Assembly: GCA_012295275.1 (NCBI GenBank)
Contig: CM022666.1
Span: forward strand, 11,319,077-11,383,076
Direction: 5' to 3'
DNA length: 64,000 nt
Origin: Chrysomallon squamiferum
Taxonomy: Eukaryota > Mollusca > Gastropoda > Neomphalida > Peltospiridae
Each line of letters opens with the position of its first letter. Within the stretch, counting starts at the first letter, position 1. Position numbers and translations under genes: made by a program. Under the pieces are notes generated by a model that was given only the letters and a program-made list of their open reading frames with translations, had not been told where the DNA came from and searched no databases. Shown here in pieces: positions 29,106 to 43,089 of the stretch.

Positions 29106-31101
29106 ATGCATGTAACCCACAGGTTACTCACTACATAAAATCACTAAGGAATAAACAAACAAGACAGGGTTTCAGATTAAAGGGCTTTAATACTAGGTAA
29201 TCCCCGATATAGAAATATTATCATATACAACATTGTAACTCTGGCATCTCAAAGGAGGACAAACTCATCAGGTTCATAAAACAAATCATAATAAAAATGT
29301 TACAGTCACAAAACCAAAAAAATCAAACCAATACAAAAAAAATCTGATGTTTAGATACAAAAAAAAATTATAGACAAATATATTCAACAAATACATATTA
29401 ATATACAGTTTATAGAATAGGAAACAATGGCTGTTATTTCTCTATTCTACACTTGTTTATATGAATATCAAATATTTTCTAACTAGCAGTCATTCATTAG
29501 CTATAAAACAGAGACCCACAAAAAGCATATCTTTTCTTCTTTTTAAATTTAATTAATTTAGTGCTCATTTGTATATTTTCCAAGTGCACTTTAAGACATT
29601 ATATTAAATAACAACATAATAGCATTGACATAAAATGTTCTTAATATCTTAATTACATTCAGTTTATGAAATGGTGATTAAAAATCATGAAAACCATATA
29701 TTTCACTGTTTCAATTCTGCATACATACATGCACAGCCTAACAATGACAAAGCAGTTTAAAACCTATTATAATTTTTAAAACCTGTAACATAATAACAAT
29801 CAGGATTAAAATCGTTTGAATTAAAAAAACATATATATATATATATACATCATCTACACAAAGAAGAAAGACATTAATGGTAGAAACATAAACTTTATGC
29901 CTGTATGAAATATTCTTTATCTATGTTCTTCTGGTTTTTGTTACAACCATAACAGCTGCAACCAGTTTATGACCACCAAGTTTGTAGTAAAATAAAATCA
30001 TTCTATAAATATGTTGTTGGCATAGTAAAACGAAGAGACAAAATCACTGAAACATCAGATGTTATGTTTGTCTCACCACCTTATATTTGCACTAAATCAT
30101 CTGTTTAAAGGTGGATTAACTGTTCCTAATAGGAATTAAAGACATCATTAGTAATTACAGAATTAAAAAGATAAACATATTTGATATAATGTTATGGTAA
30201 TTAACATATGAATCACAGATGTTCAACAACAATAACAAAAATATATCCAAAATAGTTTTACACCTAAGCACAAAATTGTTTTAAACCTTTTAAACAGAGC
30301 TATTTTAATAGTTTATTATCTTTTGTTAAGTCTGATTATTACATCTTGTTATATTTAATGGATAGTGTTATACAGAGGCAAATGTACAACCATTTGTGAA
30401 TGTTCATTTATATGTATATCTGGTTTCTTAGCAACATTCTAACACTACTTCAATTATGCATTCTTTAGACTGTAAAGTGCTTCTCTACAGCTCGCTCTGA
30501 TTATCACATTATATTTTTTCCATTTCCATAGACTGTAAAGCAAGCTGTACGCTTGAATGGATGACTGAAAGTTATTCTGCTCACTGAACTCTGAAGCTGC
30601 AGTAAGAAGAGCACAAACTACATACTACTAGGATTTCAGCAACATATCAAAAGCTGACAGTTTAGGAACTGGTGAAAGCTGTGGCAGGACAGGAACAGTC
30701 AAGAAATCATTAGGAAGCAGGAGCCTGAGCAAATGTATGTCACTAGTTGTTAACATCCAGGTTTTGTTTTTGTTTTTGTTTTTGTTGTTGTTGTTGTTGT
30801 TGTTGTTGTTGATCTTGTTCTTTTATAAATATATTTATTTAAAAATGTATGCAGTTATATTTTTAAAATGAAATAATCTTTATTTTTATTTTTACCGTCT
30901 GTGAAGCATTCATATTATTACTTTTTTTATTTTTATTATTGCGAATCGCAGTCGTTTTAGGTATTTAAAGCGACCTGGATATCGGTATTCGTTATCGTAA
31001 CCAAACTGTTTTTTGCAAGGTAGAGTAAACCTGTTTTTTCCGACGACGTTTTCTTCAAGAAAAATCGGTATTTAAAAAGATTTTACAACTCTCAAAACGA
31101 G
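29106..31101. other. Intergenic region and 5' flank of the pogo-derived gene
   Basis: A+T-rich without recognisable exons. A GTTTTT/GTT microsatellite lies at 30761-30810. The stretch 30940-31101 is richer in CpG (GCGAATCGCAGTCG, TATCGGTATTCGTTATCG, TCCGACGACG) and immediately precedes the ATG at 31102, so it probably contains the promoter and 5' UTR. Confidence 0.5.
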
Positions 31102-33374
31102 ATGAGGAAGAAAAAGGTAAATTTATACAACTGATTTGTATCAAAACTTTTTGCAATTTTTATTCAATCTATTGACTATTGTGCTAAAACCAGTGTGGGC
31201 CGCAATGAACCGAATTATTAAACCAAAGACTTTTATATACTTTGTAGTTTAATGACGAATTTAAAAAAAGAAAAAAGAGAAATAAAAATAAAACAAAACA
31301 AAGTTTACCTGTTTTAAAACATGTTCTGCAATTAGGTGTGTGTTGGGCTTTTTTTTGTTTAGAAATGATAATTTAGGAAGAAATCCCTGGGCTTGTTTAG
31401 GGTGGTGGTGGATGTTAGAGAGTTTTATAACTTATTTATTTATTATTTTGAATAGCATCATAAATATGATTAAAAGTACTTAACAAATTTTAAAATACAA
31501 GTTACTGCTAGTTACACTTTTATGTATTTTTTATAACGATATACATCTGAAAGGTTGTTAAAGTTTGCAAATCAAATATTTAAATATTAGAATATATTTA
31601 GGTAAATTCAATTCTTATTTCAAATATTTTTTTAACTTTTCTTTTCTTTTCTTCAGATATTTAAATTTTACTATTATCTTTTCAGAAAGCAGGTGAAAAT
31701 GGTAACAGTCGATATCAACAGTATTCAAGAAAAATGATTGAAGATGCATTTAATGCTGTAGTAAAAAACAAAATGACAGTCTATCAGGCATCAAAAAAAT
31801 TCCATATACCATACATGACACTGTCCGACAAAGTTCATGGCAAGAGACCACTTTATACAAAACTAGGCCGTAAATCACTTTTAACAGATGAGAATGAGCA
31901 TGCATTTGCTGACCATGTTAAATATCTTTTTAATATTGGATATGGCTTTGCAAAATCTGATTTCTTGCAGATGGCTACTAATTATGTTCTGCATCTGGAT
32001 AAAACAAGTGTCAAAGGTCATGGAAAAATAGGTAAAATCTGGTATTACAATTTTCTTAAAAAACATCCTGATGTGATTTCCGTTCGTCCTTTCAGCAAAC
32101 ATCAGTGTGCGACACTGGAAGCAGTTGTAAAGTATTACACTGAATTAGAAGCAGTGTTAGAGGAACACAAATTTCTTACGAATCCAGACACTATTTATAT
32201 AATGGATAAAGTAGATTATGAATATAGCATGAGCTTGAATGGGAAAGTTAAGTATGAATCTGCTAATCCTTTGGTTGTCAAAGTTACAAAACCTGTTCAT
32301 GTCATTTTCATTGGAGCTGGCAATTGTAAAGGAAAACATATTCCAGGACATCAGGTTTTCACTGACAACACAGTGGACTTGAGATCTACTCCTGCTTCCA
32401 ATTTTTCTGTAACTGCAAATTCGTGGCTGGATAGTAATGTACTGAAGCAGTATTTTCTGGAGACTTTTCTACCATACTTTAGAGATAAGACAAAGAGAAA
32501 AAGTAGACTTCCTCTTTTAGTCCTGTATGATGCTCACAAATTTATTACATGTCCTGGAATAGTTCAGTGGCTGTATGACAGAAATATTATTTTTTTCCCA
32601 CTTCCACCACATGCTAGTTTCTGTCAACAAGCTAAGATAATTTCACTACTTAATGGCTTTGAGGACATCTATAATAAACAGCTAAGTAAAAGAAATATTT
32701 CTAAGAAATCACAACGTATGTCAGAGGTGGCAGCTGATGTGTATACCAAAGTTATAGATAAGTCTAATCTTGCTTCTCTGTTCTTTGAGTTAGGTATTGT
32801 GCCATACAATGCTTTTGCATTAAGTCGACCAAAGTTTAGCTGTAAAGTTAAACGGGCCAAGTGGTCAGAGACTCAGAGAGCGAAACAGAAAGTAAAATAC
32901 CATGAAGATGAAGTTTTAGAATCAGATAGTGACACTGAGCCTAGTAACAATCAGTCAGTGAAAAGAAAAAGAAAAGCAGAAGATCAGTTTTGCAGTCTAA
33001 GGGCATGCAGAACTAGCAAGCAGTTGGAAACACATCATTCAAAACACAAAAATATGAAATCTGAAGTTGTTGATATTTGTTGTGAGGACAATGAGAGGCA
33101 TAATTTCAGTACTGATGATAACAGTGGAGTGGAAATTATAAGCAATATTGAAGTCAATGAAAATGTTGATCTTGAAATAGAAAACATTGAGGTAAATTCA
33201 TGGACTGAAAAAGAACAGCAGTGCTGTGTTTGTGAGAAGACTTCTATTGTTGCTGGGATTGACATAGACTGGGTGCATTGTGAGGCATGTTCACACTGGA
33301 CGCACCTCAGTACGTGTACAAGTTCTGCTCAGTTAATGGAAGATAAATTTTATTGTACACACTGTTCTTCATGA
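31102..33374 (+). CDS. Pogo transposase-derived protein with PHD-like C-terminal zinc finger (probably domesticated)
   Basis: Exon 1 (31102-31116, Met-Arg-Lys-Lys-Lys, then GTAAAT) joins exon 2 (about 31686-33374) in phase, giving about 567 aa. Domains: psq-type helix-turn-helix (about 20-60), CENP-B-like second HTH (about 65-140), DDE domain (about 150-345), an acidic linker with a KRKRK nuclear signal, and a terminal zinc finger with pattern C-x2-C-x13-W-x2-C-x2-C-x2-W-x-H and a closing CTHC. Of the catalytic triad, Asp in IMDKVDY (about 179) and Asp in VLYDAHKF (about 287) remain, but the third Asp, expected after the PPHASFC stretch, is replaced (CQQAKII). A full open frame with a lost catalytic residue, a spliced 5' exon and no obvious terminal repeats suggests host use as a nuclear DNA-binding protein. 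A dead but recent element is the alternative. Poly(A) signals lie at about 33919 and 34283. Confidence 0.82.
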
Positions 33375-36344
33375 CAAAGCAGGAAACAAAGAATACTGTG
33401 ATAGGAAAAATTAATCCCATTGTTTATAAACGTGGAATTGATTTAATAGTTTCATATGTAAATGTAGATAATAACTTAAAAATTTAAAAAGCGATTTTTT
33501 TGGTTTAGGATTTTTATGTTTTATTTTAAAGACGCATAATAAATCCTTTTGGACAGTTTTGTTTTGCTTTTACAAAGAGTACCACTTCTAATTTATATAT
33601 TTTAACCAAGTTATAATATGTTGATTATGTAAATTAGAACACAAGTATTACTATTTAGAATACAAAGCATTTTTAATATAATACATTAATTCATTATTTA
33701 GTCATGTAAAATTCAGTGTACCTAGCTGAGATATTTATGTAACCAGTGGTTACTACAGAATAACTTAAGATATTTTCTTCAGAAATTGGTTACCATCTAT
33801 TGCTTTTCTGTGTCATTAGTTTCTATATTTTTCTAAAGGTTTATAGTCAGTTACTATCATAGTACTGATGGTCACTGTAGTTTTCTTGTACACAAGATGG
33901 GGAACATTTGGCTGTTAAATAAAGCTGATACATGCACTGCATGCTTTTAACAAAATGGCCAACAACCTTCAGTAGTTATACAGTCTCACAGCAGCTCCCT
34001 GCCTCTCCCTTCAAACTTCCTTCAGGAGAGACTGATAATTATTTTATTTAATAAATATTTGTAGTTGTTGGTATGGATGTCTGTAAGATTCTTGGGTTTT
34101 TTTCTTTTTTTCTCAGGATATTAAACTTTTATTGTGTGTGTATGTGTCTGTTTTATATCTTGAATTTATTAACATGTTTGGAACAGTTAATGAATAGTAT
34201 GCATTTACTAGGAAATATTTGTTTTATATTTGTCATTTTGGCTATTTTTTTTCTGTTGTTTTATTAACAAACTTTTTAAGTGAATAAAAATGATAAAGCA
34301 TAATGTCTAAACTGTTTTTTGTTTTGTTTTATCTCATTGCTGAGTTAACATTTATATTTATACTCTTCTTATAGTTTTAAACTTTACATTAAGATGTGCA
34401 TGCAGAAAGCAGTAATGTAAATAGTATCTTATTAAATCAGAAGAAATATTTACTGTATAATTTATTTCATGAAATTATTTCATTTTAACTTTCATTTTCT
34501 AACTTATCCAATATTCTTTTTTTCAGATCTTTGATTTGAACAAAGTAGATCAAAAGAATAAAATGAAATCCATAGATATTGTGATGCATACTAAGTTTGA
34601 TTAAGTTGTGTTGACTTAGCATGGCTTTTTTAATAAACATTGTATTTGTTGTTAAACTATGCAACATGATGTTGAAATACAGTGTAAAATGTGATGTGAA
34701 TCATTTTACAGCCTTCAAATTAAGATGTAAATATATTCTGCTATGTAACATGCTGTTGATGAATAGAATGGATGAAGTGCTACAATCTCTGATTGTGAAT
34801 GATTTATTTATAGCTACTGAATCTAATTTTTGTTTTCTTTATGTCAGTGGGATTTCCATATGTATATTATTTTAAAGTTCAATAATACAAATACATTATT
34901 TATCTTATTATTCTTGTTAAATGTTACAGGTTAGTGCTCTGATGTTAGTTATTTACATTATCTTATTTTTAACAGAAACATGGCATCTTAGGTTCAGTAT
35001 TATTATTTAGTTAATTTGTCAGATGCATACAGTTTGTACACATGTAGAATGAAATGTCAAAGAGATTTGTGCATTACTGAATACACAGAACTGAAATGAA
35101 GGAGATCTGAACAATGGTAATAACTAATTGTATTGTAAATATGTTAACTGCAGGTCTGTTTTAGTTTGCACTCTGAATCTCTACACAACAATACTTTTGT
35201 TTCTTATTTCTTAGAACTGTTTATCATTAATTTTTTTCTGTGGACTATGAAAAAAAGCAACAACGTTATTACTAATGTTATTAACAGCCAGCCATTTTGA
35301 AATATGATAACCTCAACAACTGTAATGTTATCACAGTTCTGAAAATGTCAAAGTGTTTTTGCTGACATGTACAGTTATGTATCACATCTGCATTTTCACA
35401 TTTTAAGAAAGCTATAATAGCTTGTCAGCAAACATTAAATATTTGCTTGCAGATAAGTGGTAACAGGAAACTTGGTTTGTGTTGTGATTAAAGACACACT
35501 GCCACAGAACACTGTCTGGAATGTAAATTAATGTGCCTTCAAGATTTCCCACAGTTCTCATTCTTCATAATTTCATTTCTTTTATTATTATTATTATTAT
35601 TTTTTTTTTTTTTTGTATTATTATTTTTTTTTTTGACTTCACTATATATGAACATCTAAAGAATTATAAAAGTTAAATATTTTTTACACATAATTAAATG
35701 TGATACTGGTGCTTTTGGGACAGCTTTGTTAAGTTTTTGAACAAGTGAATGTGAAAATCAACAACAAATTTTAAAAATGATTTTACCACTGAATTTAGTT
35801 ATTCTTGCATTTTTCAAGATTTATTTATTATTGCATTATTTATTATCTCAAGATCTACAGTCAAAGGTGCCAACAACTGAGTTTGTAGAATCCAGCTACA
35901 ATATGTTGACCTAGATATTTACTCTATTTACTGACCTACATTATGTTACCAACCCATTAAAAGTTACATTTCTGTTTAAACAGTGATGCGTGACAGCATC
36001 GCCTTTTTCTGCTGACAGGACACAATAATATTTCTTCTGAGATTTTTTCAGCATTCTTTTCTTGGATCTGAAGTGTTCTGACTGTAAGAGAATCTGAGGT
36101 GAAAAGAAAGACAGATAGAAAATTAAGTATTGTGCATTCTGCATGATTAGAATGCTCTGCTGAACTCCAGTCAAAAATCAGTATAGAATACCTTAAATGG
36201 CAAAGATAAATTAATTCTGAAGGTATTTTTCTCAAAGATGTTATACATTATAATTATTGTTTTATCTTGCTCTCTATATTAACTGGATTGTTATTTCCAT
36301 GTTGTTAATAATATTATTATTATGATTATTATTATTATTTTCAG
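33375..36344. other. 3' UTR of the pogo-derived gene and intergenic region
   Basis: A+T-rich, with possible poly(A) signals at 33919 and 34283, an ATT/poly-T patch at 35583-35632 and an (ATT)n patch at 36308-36342. A short open frame at 34621-34875 has no homology I recognise. At 36341-36344 a TCAG acceptor begins the exon carrying the next gene's start codon, so that gene has at least one upstream 5' UTR exon, probably in this interval but not identified. Confidence 0.5.
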
Positions 36345-36385
36345 ACTTTAGTCAGTATAGACCATAATTATTGCCAATCTTCAAA

Positions 36386-36835
36386 ATGTCTCACAAACTA
36401 GGATTTGCAATTTTGGGTTTTGGAAGAATGGGTAAGTGAATTGTATTTTTTAATATATTTTATTTTCATTGCAGATATAGTATCTGTGTATCACTTACTT
36501 AATCCAGTGTACTTATAGTTAGTTTACCGAACTGCTACTATATTATTACAATTTGTGGTTATTTCTTTTTTTATTATTATTCGGCTGATATCTTTTTAAA
36601 GTGTGGTACTTAAATATCAGATCTGTGAGGATTCATGAAGCTGACATTTTTCTTTCATTTTGACACTTTAAAATTTCACAATTATAACCAAGAATGAAAG
36701 TGGACAGTAAATAAAATGATAGTAAAAAAATTAATGTAGATCACTTCTTCATTAAACCTAAGATAGCTGCAGAGTTTAGATAATTATTAAAACATTTTGT
36801 TTTTAATTTTCTTTATTTCTGTTGGAGTAATAAAA

Positions 36836-36869
<34 letters not shown>

Positions 36870-39800
36870 ACATGACTGTCCAAAACATCTCAGGTTCCTG
36901 TGTCAGCCAGTAGTAATTTATCCCAGTTATTTGCAACTGATATTTCACTTTTAACCTGAAGAAGGAAAATGATGAAAGGAGATACCAGGTTGTTACTATT
37001 GTGATAATTTAATGACAGATATATTGCAGGTCTTGTTCATGTGAAGACTCTGATGGCATCACCTAGAGCTAATGTGAAGTGGATTGTGCGAAACAAACTT
37101 GAAGAAGCTAAACAGTTTGTTAACTCCTACGGTCTGGCTGCTGGGTGTTCAAGCCCTGACAACCTTGACCCTGTGTTAAATGATCCTGAGTAAGATTTAA
37201 ATAGGAAAAGTATTACATTATTATTATTTAGAACAGTAGTAATAATGGTAATAGTAATAGCAGTAGTGGTAGTGGTAGGAATATACAGATTATTTTTTTT
37301 AAAGATTGATAAGATTATTTTTATATTTCTAGACTGAGTAGATCATTGAATTTTTCTATACCTGATTTTATTTTGTTTTTGTTTTAATTTAATTTAATTT
37401 AATTTAATTTAATTTAATTTAATTTAATTTAATTTAATTTAATTTTATTTATTTTTTATTTTTTTATTTTACTTTATTTTTTATTTATTTAATATGTTTC
37501 TTTTTGTTGTTGTTTTTTTGTACACAGTGATGTAGTGACTAAAAAGATAAATGAAATTGACAATGAATCCTCATAAGTTTGTTTTACTTTACTACTGTAT
37601 AATAAGAATTTAATAAATACGTTCTACAAATACATAATTGTTTCCATGCATAAACAGATTTTAATTCCTTGAAAAGTATTTCTTGAACCTTTAAATATAA
37701 GATGTTTTCTTTAGTAATCTGTTTTCTCTTTCTCTTTAGTGTTCATGCAGTGGTGATTTGCTCTCCAACATCTGCACATGAAAGTCAGATTACAAAAGCA
37801 CTGCAAGCTGGTTTGTGACAATTCATTTTTTAATTAGATAAAACCAAACAGAGATCTCAGTGCTCTCAGGTTCATATTTTGTGCTGCTAGTATTTCCCAT
37901 TCAAGACCATGCTATTGCTATTCTTTGTATTGAAAGTACAATGCAAAATATTTCTTTCTTCTAATCAGTAACAATTGCCCATAATTTAATAGTCTTTCAT
38001 AATATAAGTAAATCATGTCTATTAACCAGTCTATATTTTGAAAAGTTAAAAAGACATTCATTTATTCTAACAAACATTAGCCTCCCCCACTTCCAGTGAA
38101 ATGGTATAAAAACAATAACGATTAAAATAAATAAATAAAAGAAGAACAACAATAAAGTATGAAATAAAAAATCACTTCCAATGCATCATATTTCATTAAT
38201 AATTTTTTTTTTGCTGCATCATTAGAGTATGTTTGTTTTTCTCAGGCAAAGCTATATTTTGTGAGAAGCCAGTAACTAGTGACAGAACAACAACAAAACA
38301 GTTGTATCAGTTAGCAGACCAACAAAAAAACCCTTTGTTTTGTGCATTTAACAGGTGAGTATCATTCAGTTTTTGTTATCTCTGTTTTGCTTTACAGATT
38401 TCCATGTAGAGTAGTCAATCAGGTTAAGAAAGCTCACATACTGATTTCATACATTAACCTCCTCTACTAATAGCTGATCTCATAAGACAAGAAAAACTCC
38501 AAACAAATTTAACTCTACTCTTTGATTTTAACACACACTGTATATCATGCATCAAAATCATTAAACATATTTAAAAACTTTTCAGGCGGTTTGACCCAAG
38601 TTTCCGAGAAACATATAACTGTATTAGAAGTGGAAAATATGGTAATCTTCGACTCCTAAAAGTATCCAGCCATGATGTGAAATATTCTCCAATATCATAC
38701 ATCAAAACTTCAGGTTATCTTAAAAAAAATATTTATAATTTTTTAATGTTTGTGGCTTGAAAACTTAAATTTTGGTGGGATTTTTGTATATGTAAGTAAC
38801 AGTAAAGATCTTTAATATTCTTCTCAACAACATTCTCAATTTTAAGTCAATAACATTCTCAATTTTTCATGTTTATACCATTTTTCTTTGCTTTTAGATT
38901 AATGTACACATATTTAAAATTTTACTGTTAAACCTATCAAATGTTATTTTTATGATTAAAATTTTTGATTAAGCACCAGAGAAATATGATTTTATAAAGA
39001 CCTCTTTAACAGCATACTTTCAGAAGATAGTATCGCTGATTATGTATTGCAAACTTTTTTTTGTTGTAACCAATATGACCCTACTCATATGGTTGGCATT
39101 ATTTGCATGATTACTATTATGCCTTTTTTCTTCTTCAACAATTTTTCAGGTGGCATACTTAATGATTCTACCATTCATGATTTGGACTGTTCACTGTGGA
39201 TGGTAGGATCTGAACCAGATGTTATATCTGTGCAGGGCAGTGCCTTCAACCCTGAAATAAGGGACTGCAATGATCATGATCTTGTTGTTGTGACAATCAG
39301 ATATAAAAATGGAGTAGTGGCTGTTATTGACAATGGTCGTCAAGCTAATTTTGGATACGTTCAAAGTCTTGAGGTATGTTACAGACACTGTAATTTTTAA
39401 ACATCTTTTTCTTATTATACTCAGTCTGGAATTCTCTTATTGTTTTTTTAATGGGTTTTTTTTCAGGCATTGTGTGACAAAGGTTTACTGGTTGTGACAG
39501 ACAGACAGCTCAACCAGTTTCACCGGTACGACAGTAATGGACGTAGAGCTCCTGACATACACACAGAATGTATGACACGCTATGCAGAAGCATACCAGCA
39601 TGAAATGGAACATTTTCTTGATGTATTACAAGGTACATAGTTCTTTCAAAATTCCTTATAAATTCAAATAATTCTCCAGTGATGCTGCTCCAAGGAAGAA
39701 AACAGTTAAATACATAATAAAGATATTATATTCATATGGACAATCAGATATTATTTTACACACAATTCATCACATTAATCACATAATCCTTCAAAAGCCA

Positions 39801-40411
39801 GCATTTTATTACTAAGTTTATACCTTATCAAAATCTAAAACAAAATATTTCTGCACCTTATTTGTAATTTTGCAATTTGATAATGCAATTGTTCTGGGGA
39901 TGATTCCTTCATCAGAAATATGAGGTTTCCTAGTTTAAAGAAATGTTCCAAGTTCTACAATGTTTTCTATCATAATCCATTTACTCCTTGAACATTTGTT
40001 GTAATCTGCCATCCTCAATAATAAATATTGTAATCTACATGACAAAATTTAAAAATAACCAAAATTAAATTTTGAGATTAATTTATTTCTTAAAATATAG
40101 TTTTCATTTCAAAACAACAACGTACTTGTTTTAAATTATTTCTTAAAATTACAGATTTAATTTTCAAATTAATAATAAAACATTATCTTAATTTTTTAAA
40201 TAAAAGAATTAAAAGATATTTGTGAAACCAGATAATAATGTAATTGTTTGTATGTAAACTATTCAAATTATATAAAACAAGTTTGCTTTCTGCAGGTAAA
40301 TCTGAGCTGAGTATCACTGCAAAAGATACATTATCTGTAATGGCCCTCGTTGAAGCAGGCAACAAGTCACTGAAGACAGGAAAGCCAGAACAGTTTGCTG
40401 ATTACATCTAA
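36386..40411 (+). CDS. Gfo/Idh/MocA-family NAD(P)-dependent oxidoreductase, inositol 2-dehydrogenase-like
   Basis: Eight exons join in phase: 36386-36431, 37030-37189, 37740-37810, 38246-38354, 38586-38713, 39150-39373, 39467-39632, 40296-40411; 339 aa, the usual length for IolG-type enzymes. The Rossmann fold opens with ILGFGRMG (G11, G13, G16). The EKP motif (K100) and the D-x3-H motif (D177, H181 in NDSTIHDLD) that form the catalytic site of inositol 2-dehydrogenases are intact, and the C-terminus (RYAEAYQHEMEHF, then LSVMALVEAGNKSLKTGKP) follows the same family. The likely reaction is NAD(P)-linked oxidation of a sugar or inositol C-OH in the cytosol; the precise substrate cannot be read from sequence, since the family includes dihydrodiol and biliverdin-type relatives. 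The ATG exon begins at 36345 with 41 bases of 5' UTR. One donor (GTTATC at 38714) is weak but phase-consistent. Confidence 0.9.
37384..37448. repeat. (AATTT)n microsatellite in an intron of the oxidoreductase gene
   Basis: About twelve near-perfect AATTT units followed by a degenerate T/A tract, inside the second intron. Confidence 0.95.
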
Positions 40412-40873
40412 TCGCTATACATTTCTGTGGCACAGCAGTTCTTTAAATGTTCTGAATAATATTACTATTCTAAACTGTAATTCTAACTTGTATTTTTATT
40501 TAGTTTTATGATTTCATGACTAAATTATGTAAATGCTTTGTTTTAACTCAGCAATATATGCATGATCAACTGTCACACATAATTAGATATTTAATTTTGT
40601 TTTTGTTCATGGTACACAATATCATAATCTGTAAGAAGAGACATATTTAGTTTATGTAAAGAAAACAAAAAGATGTAAACTCAGATTTTACAATAATGAA
40701 AAAATTAGTTCATTTTAAGCAGAACGGTTTTTCATCAAGTACTATTACAAGTAATGTTTTCTGTTAAACATATCTGGAAAGCAGTATTAAATATGTGAGA
40801 ACTGACATTTGTATGTTAAAATGATTATAAAGTAAAAACTATACATACATACATCTATACATTTATATATATA

Positions 40874-40915
<42 letters not shown>

Positions 40916-41738
40916 GAACACACATTTCTCTTTTCTCAAACATTAGTTTAATATCAGAATTGACATTTTCTTTTGTATTGTTCTATCATTCATGACTGAA
41001 TTTTATTATTATAAACATGGTTGTTTGTTCAAGTAATTATTCTCATTTATTCACAAAATTTAAACTGCAAAGAGGTTACAAAATAAAAATGTTATATGTC
41101 AAGAATAAACATTTAAAAACATATATTTAAACAGAAAAACAGTTAATGTGCACAGCTTAATGTAAATGTTTCAAAACATTTTTTCATTAAAAAAGTAAAA
41201 ATTCATAATGATAAGTTATTAGTGGATTAGTTTATTTAATATCTGCCAAATAAAACACCTGTTACATTTTAAGCAATTGAAAAATAGTCCTAATTATTTT
41301 TGGCTATTTCTGTCTTTTAACATACATGTCAACAATTTGTTTTGTTTTTTTCTTCTATTTTTTTTCTCAGTGTTGTATGAATTTTATAGGATTCATTAAT
41401 TTTTCACTCCATTAAGATTAAATTTTCTTCAGTGGTCAGAGCTGGTTCCACAGCAGCAGGGTTACAGTAATGATACGACAATCTTATTTTGAGTTTTAAT
41501 GAACAAACATCTGACTCATCAGCACTTTATTAAGCAATCATGACTTTGTTACACATGATGAAGATAAAATATCAGTCACCATTCACTCTTATCAGTTGAC
41601 AGCTAAAGACCATTCATATGAAGCTTCTGCATAAATAAGCAAGAACTTAACAGTTGAATCTATGTATTTGACAATTACTTTTTATATCACACAATATAAG
41701 GTGTTTAAAAAATAAAATTAAAAATTTGTTTATGCATG

Positions 41739-41785
<47 letters not shown>

Positions 41786-42397
41786 ATATATATATATATA
41801 TATGTCCATTTCTGTGTTGTTAGATTAAACCAGTAAATGTTTGTTAATTTTTTTTATTTATACTCCTTTTTCTTGCTATAATTAGTGGGTTTTTCCCATT
41901 GATATTTAGGAACTTTATGTAGTCATCCATTATATAAATAAAAAGTTAAACCTTATCAGAATTCATGTTATTACTTCTTTGAAATACATTTACTGTGAGA
42001 AAATATAATCCCAAAATTTATATTTTAGCATTTATAAAAGCATTTCTTCATAGTATCAAAATATGTTGTGTGACATGCAGGTATAATATCTATGTAATGA
42101 TGCTACAGAAATTGTAGAGTCACATGGAGTATCAAACTGGTTTCATTCATTTATAACGATTGATTATACAATTAAAATGAATACTTATATTTTTTGTATA
42201 CTTCAGTAGATTCTGAAAATTATTTGATGCTAAATATTTGTATGGAGGAAAATTCTGATTTCTTGTATTTTCATGTGTAGGTCCTACAGTCTCATCATAC
42301 ACATACAAGATATATAGAATTTTCATGAGATATAATTCTGTAAATACTCCATAACTTCATAGATATTTAGATTAACTGTCATATTCTGGTAACACAC

Positions 42398-42428
<31 letters not shown>

Positions 42429-42733
42429 CTTTGTAAAAAGTGAACACTGAAAGAGGAAGACAAATTGCAACTGACTAATATATATATTTTTGTTTTGGTT
42501 TTATTTTTCTAAACAAAAAAATCCCCTTCTGGATTGACAGTCTACATATGTAACAAACATGGTAAATCAATAATAATTTGGCATGCAGACAAATAATTTG
42601 AATCATAATACATCAGCAAATAACCTCTACTGCATTTTTTCCTTCACAATTAAAGTTATATATCTTTAGTGAACTAAACGATTGCTATAGTAATCGTTTA
42701 TCTTGTTAATTATAAATATTTCCTTCATTTGTG

Positions 42734-42764
<31 letters not shown>

Positions 42765-42900
42765 ATTACTTTGCTTAAATTTTAACTGCTTAAAAAATGC
42801 TCCATATTCAAAAGATATGATAGCACTGCTTTTTAAAAAGGTAACAGTACTGTACGTTTATTACCTTTCGTCTACCACAGAAATAAACAAGAAAAGAGTT
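40412..42900. other. Intergenic region between the oxidoreductase gene and MSL2
   Basis: Contains a TA/CA microsatellite (about 40865-40913), an ATCT then TA microsatellite (41737-41803), a TA run (42399-42428) and a poly-T (42728-42754). No exon was recognised. A small inverted repeat AAACGATT / AATCGTTT lies near 42677-42700. Confidence 0.6.
41737..41803. repeat. (ATCT)n(TA)n microsatellite
   Basis: About eleven ATCT units followed by about ten TA units. Confidence 0.95.
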
Positions 42901-42914
42901 CTTTCCCTTCAATT

Positions 42915-43089
42915 CTAACCAATATTTTGTTTTATCGTTGACGTCATCATCGCTACCGGAAACCCATATATGCGGAAGCGGCGTAGTAGATTTTTACTTT
43001 GATCTTCTTTCACATTTTTTTTGTTGACTGGTTTTTTTTTTTTTGAATGTGTTTTTCTAAAAATTAAACATCAAAGGATCTAAAACAAA
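42915..43089 (+). promoter_or_regulatory. Probable MSL2 promoter with CCAAT, CRE and ETS motifs
   Basis: An ACCAAT box at 42918-42923, a perfect CRE (TGACGTCA) at 42939-42946, and ETS-type cores ACCGGAA (42955-42961) and GCGGAAGC (42972-42979) cluster within about 60 bases, 110-170 bases before the MSL2 ATG. The patch is CpG-bearing in otherwise CpG-poor A+T-rich DNA. Such clusters are typical of housekeeping promoters without TATA boxes; the start site itself is not visible. Confidence 0.6.

Noticed and set aside
28590-29200. Open frames of up to 182 codons on both strands
   Set aside because: Most of their length is microsatellite translation (Ile-Tyr and His-Thr runs) or noncoding LINE 5' sequence.
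34621-34875. 84-codon open frame downstream of the pogo-derived gene
   Set aside because: Cys/Leu/Phe-rich noise composition, no splice context and no homology recognised; likely 3' UTR.
42677-42700. Small hairpin AAACGATT / AATCGTTT
   Set aside because: An 8-bp stem is common by chance in A+T-rich DNA and has no microRNA-like arm length.
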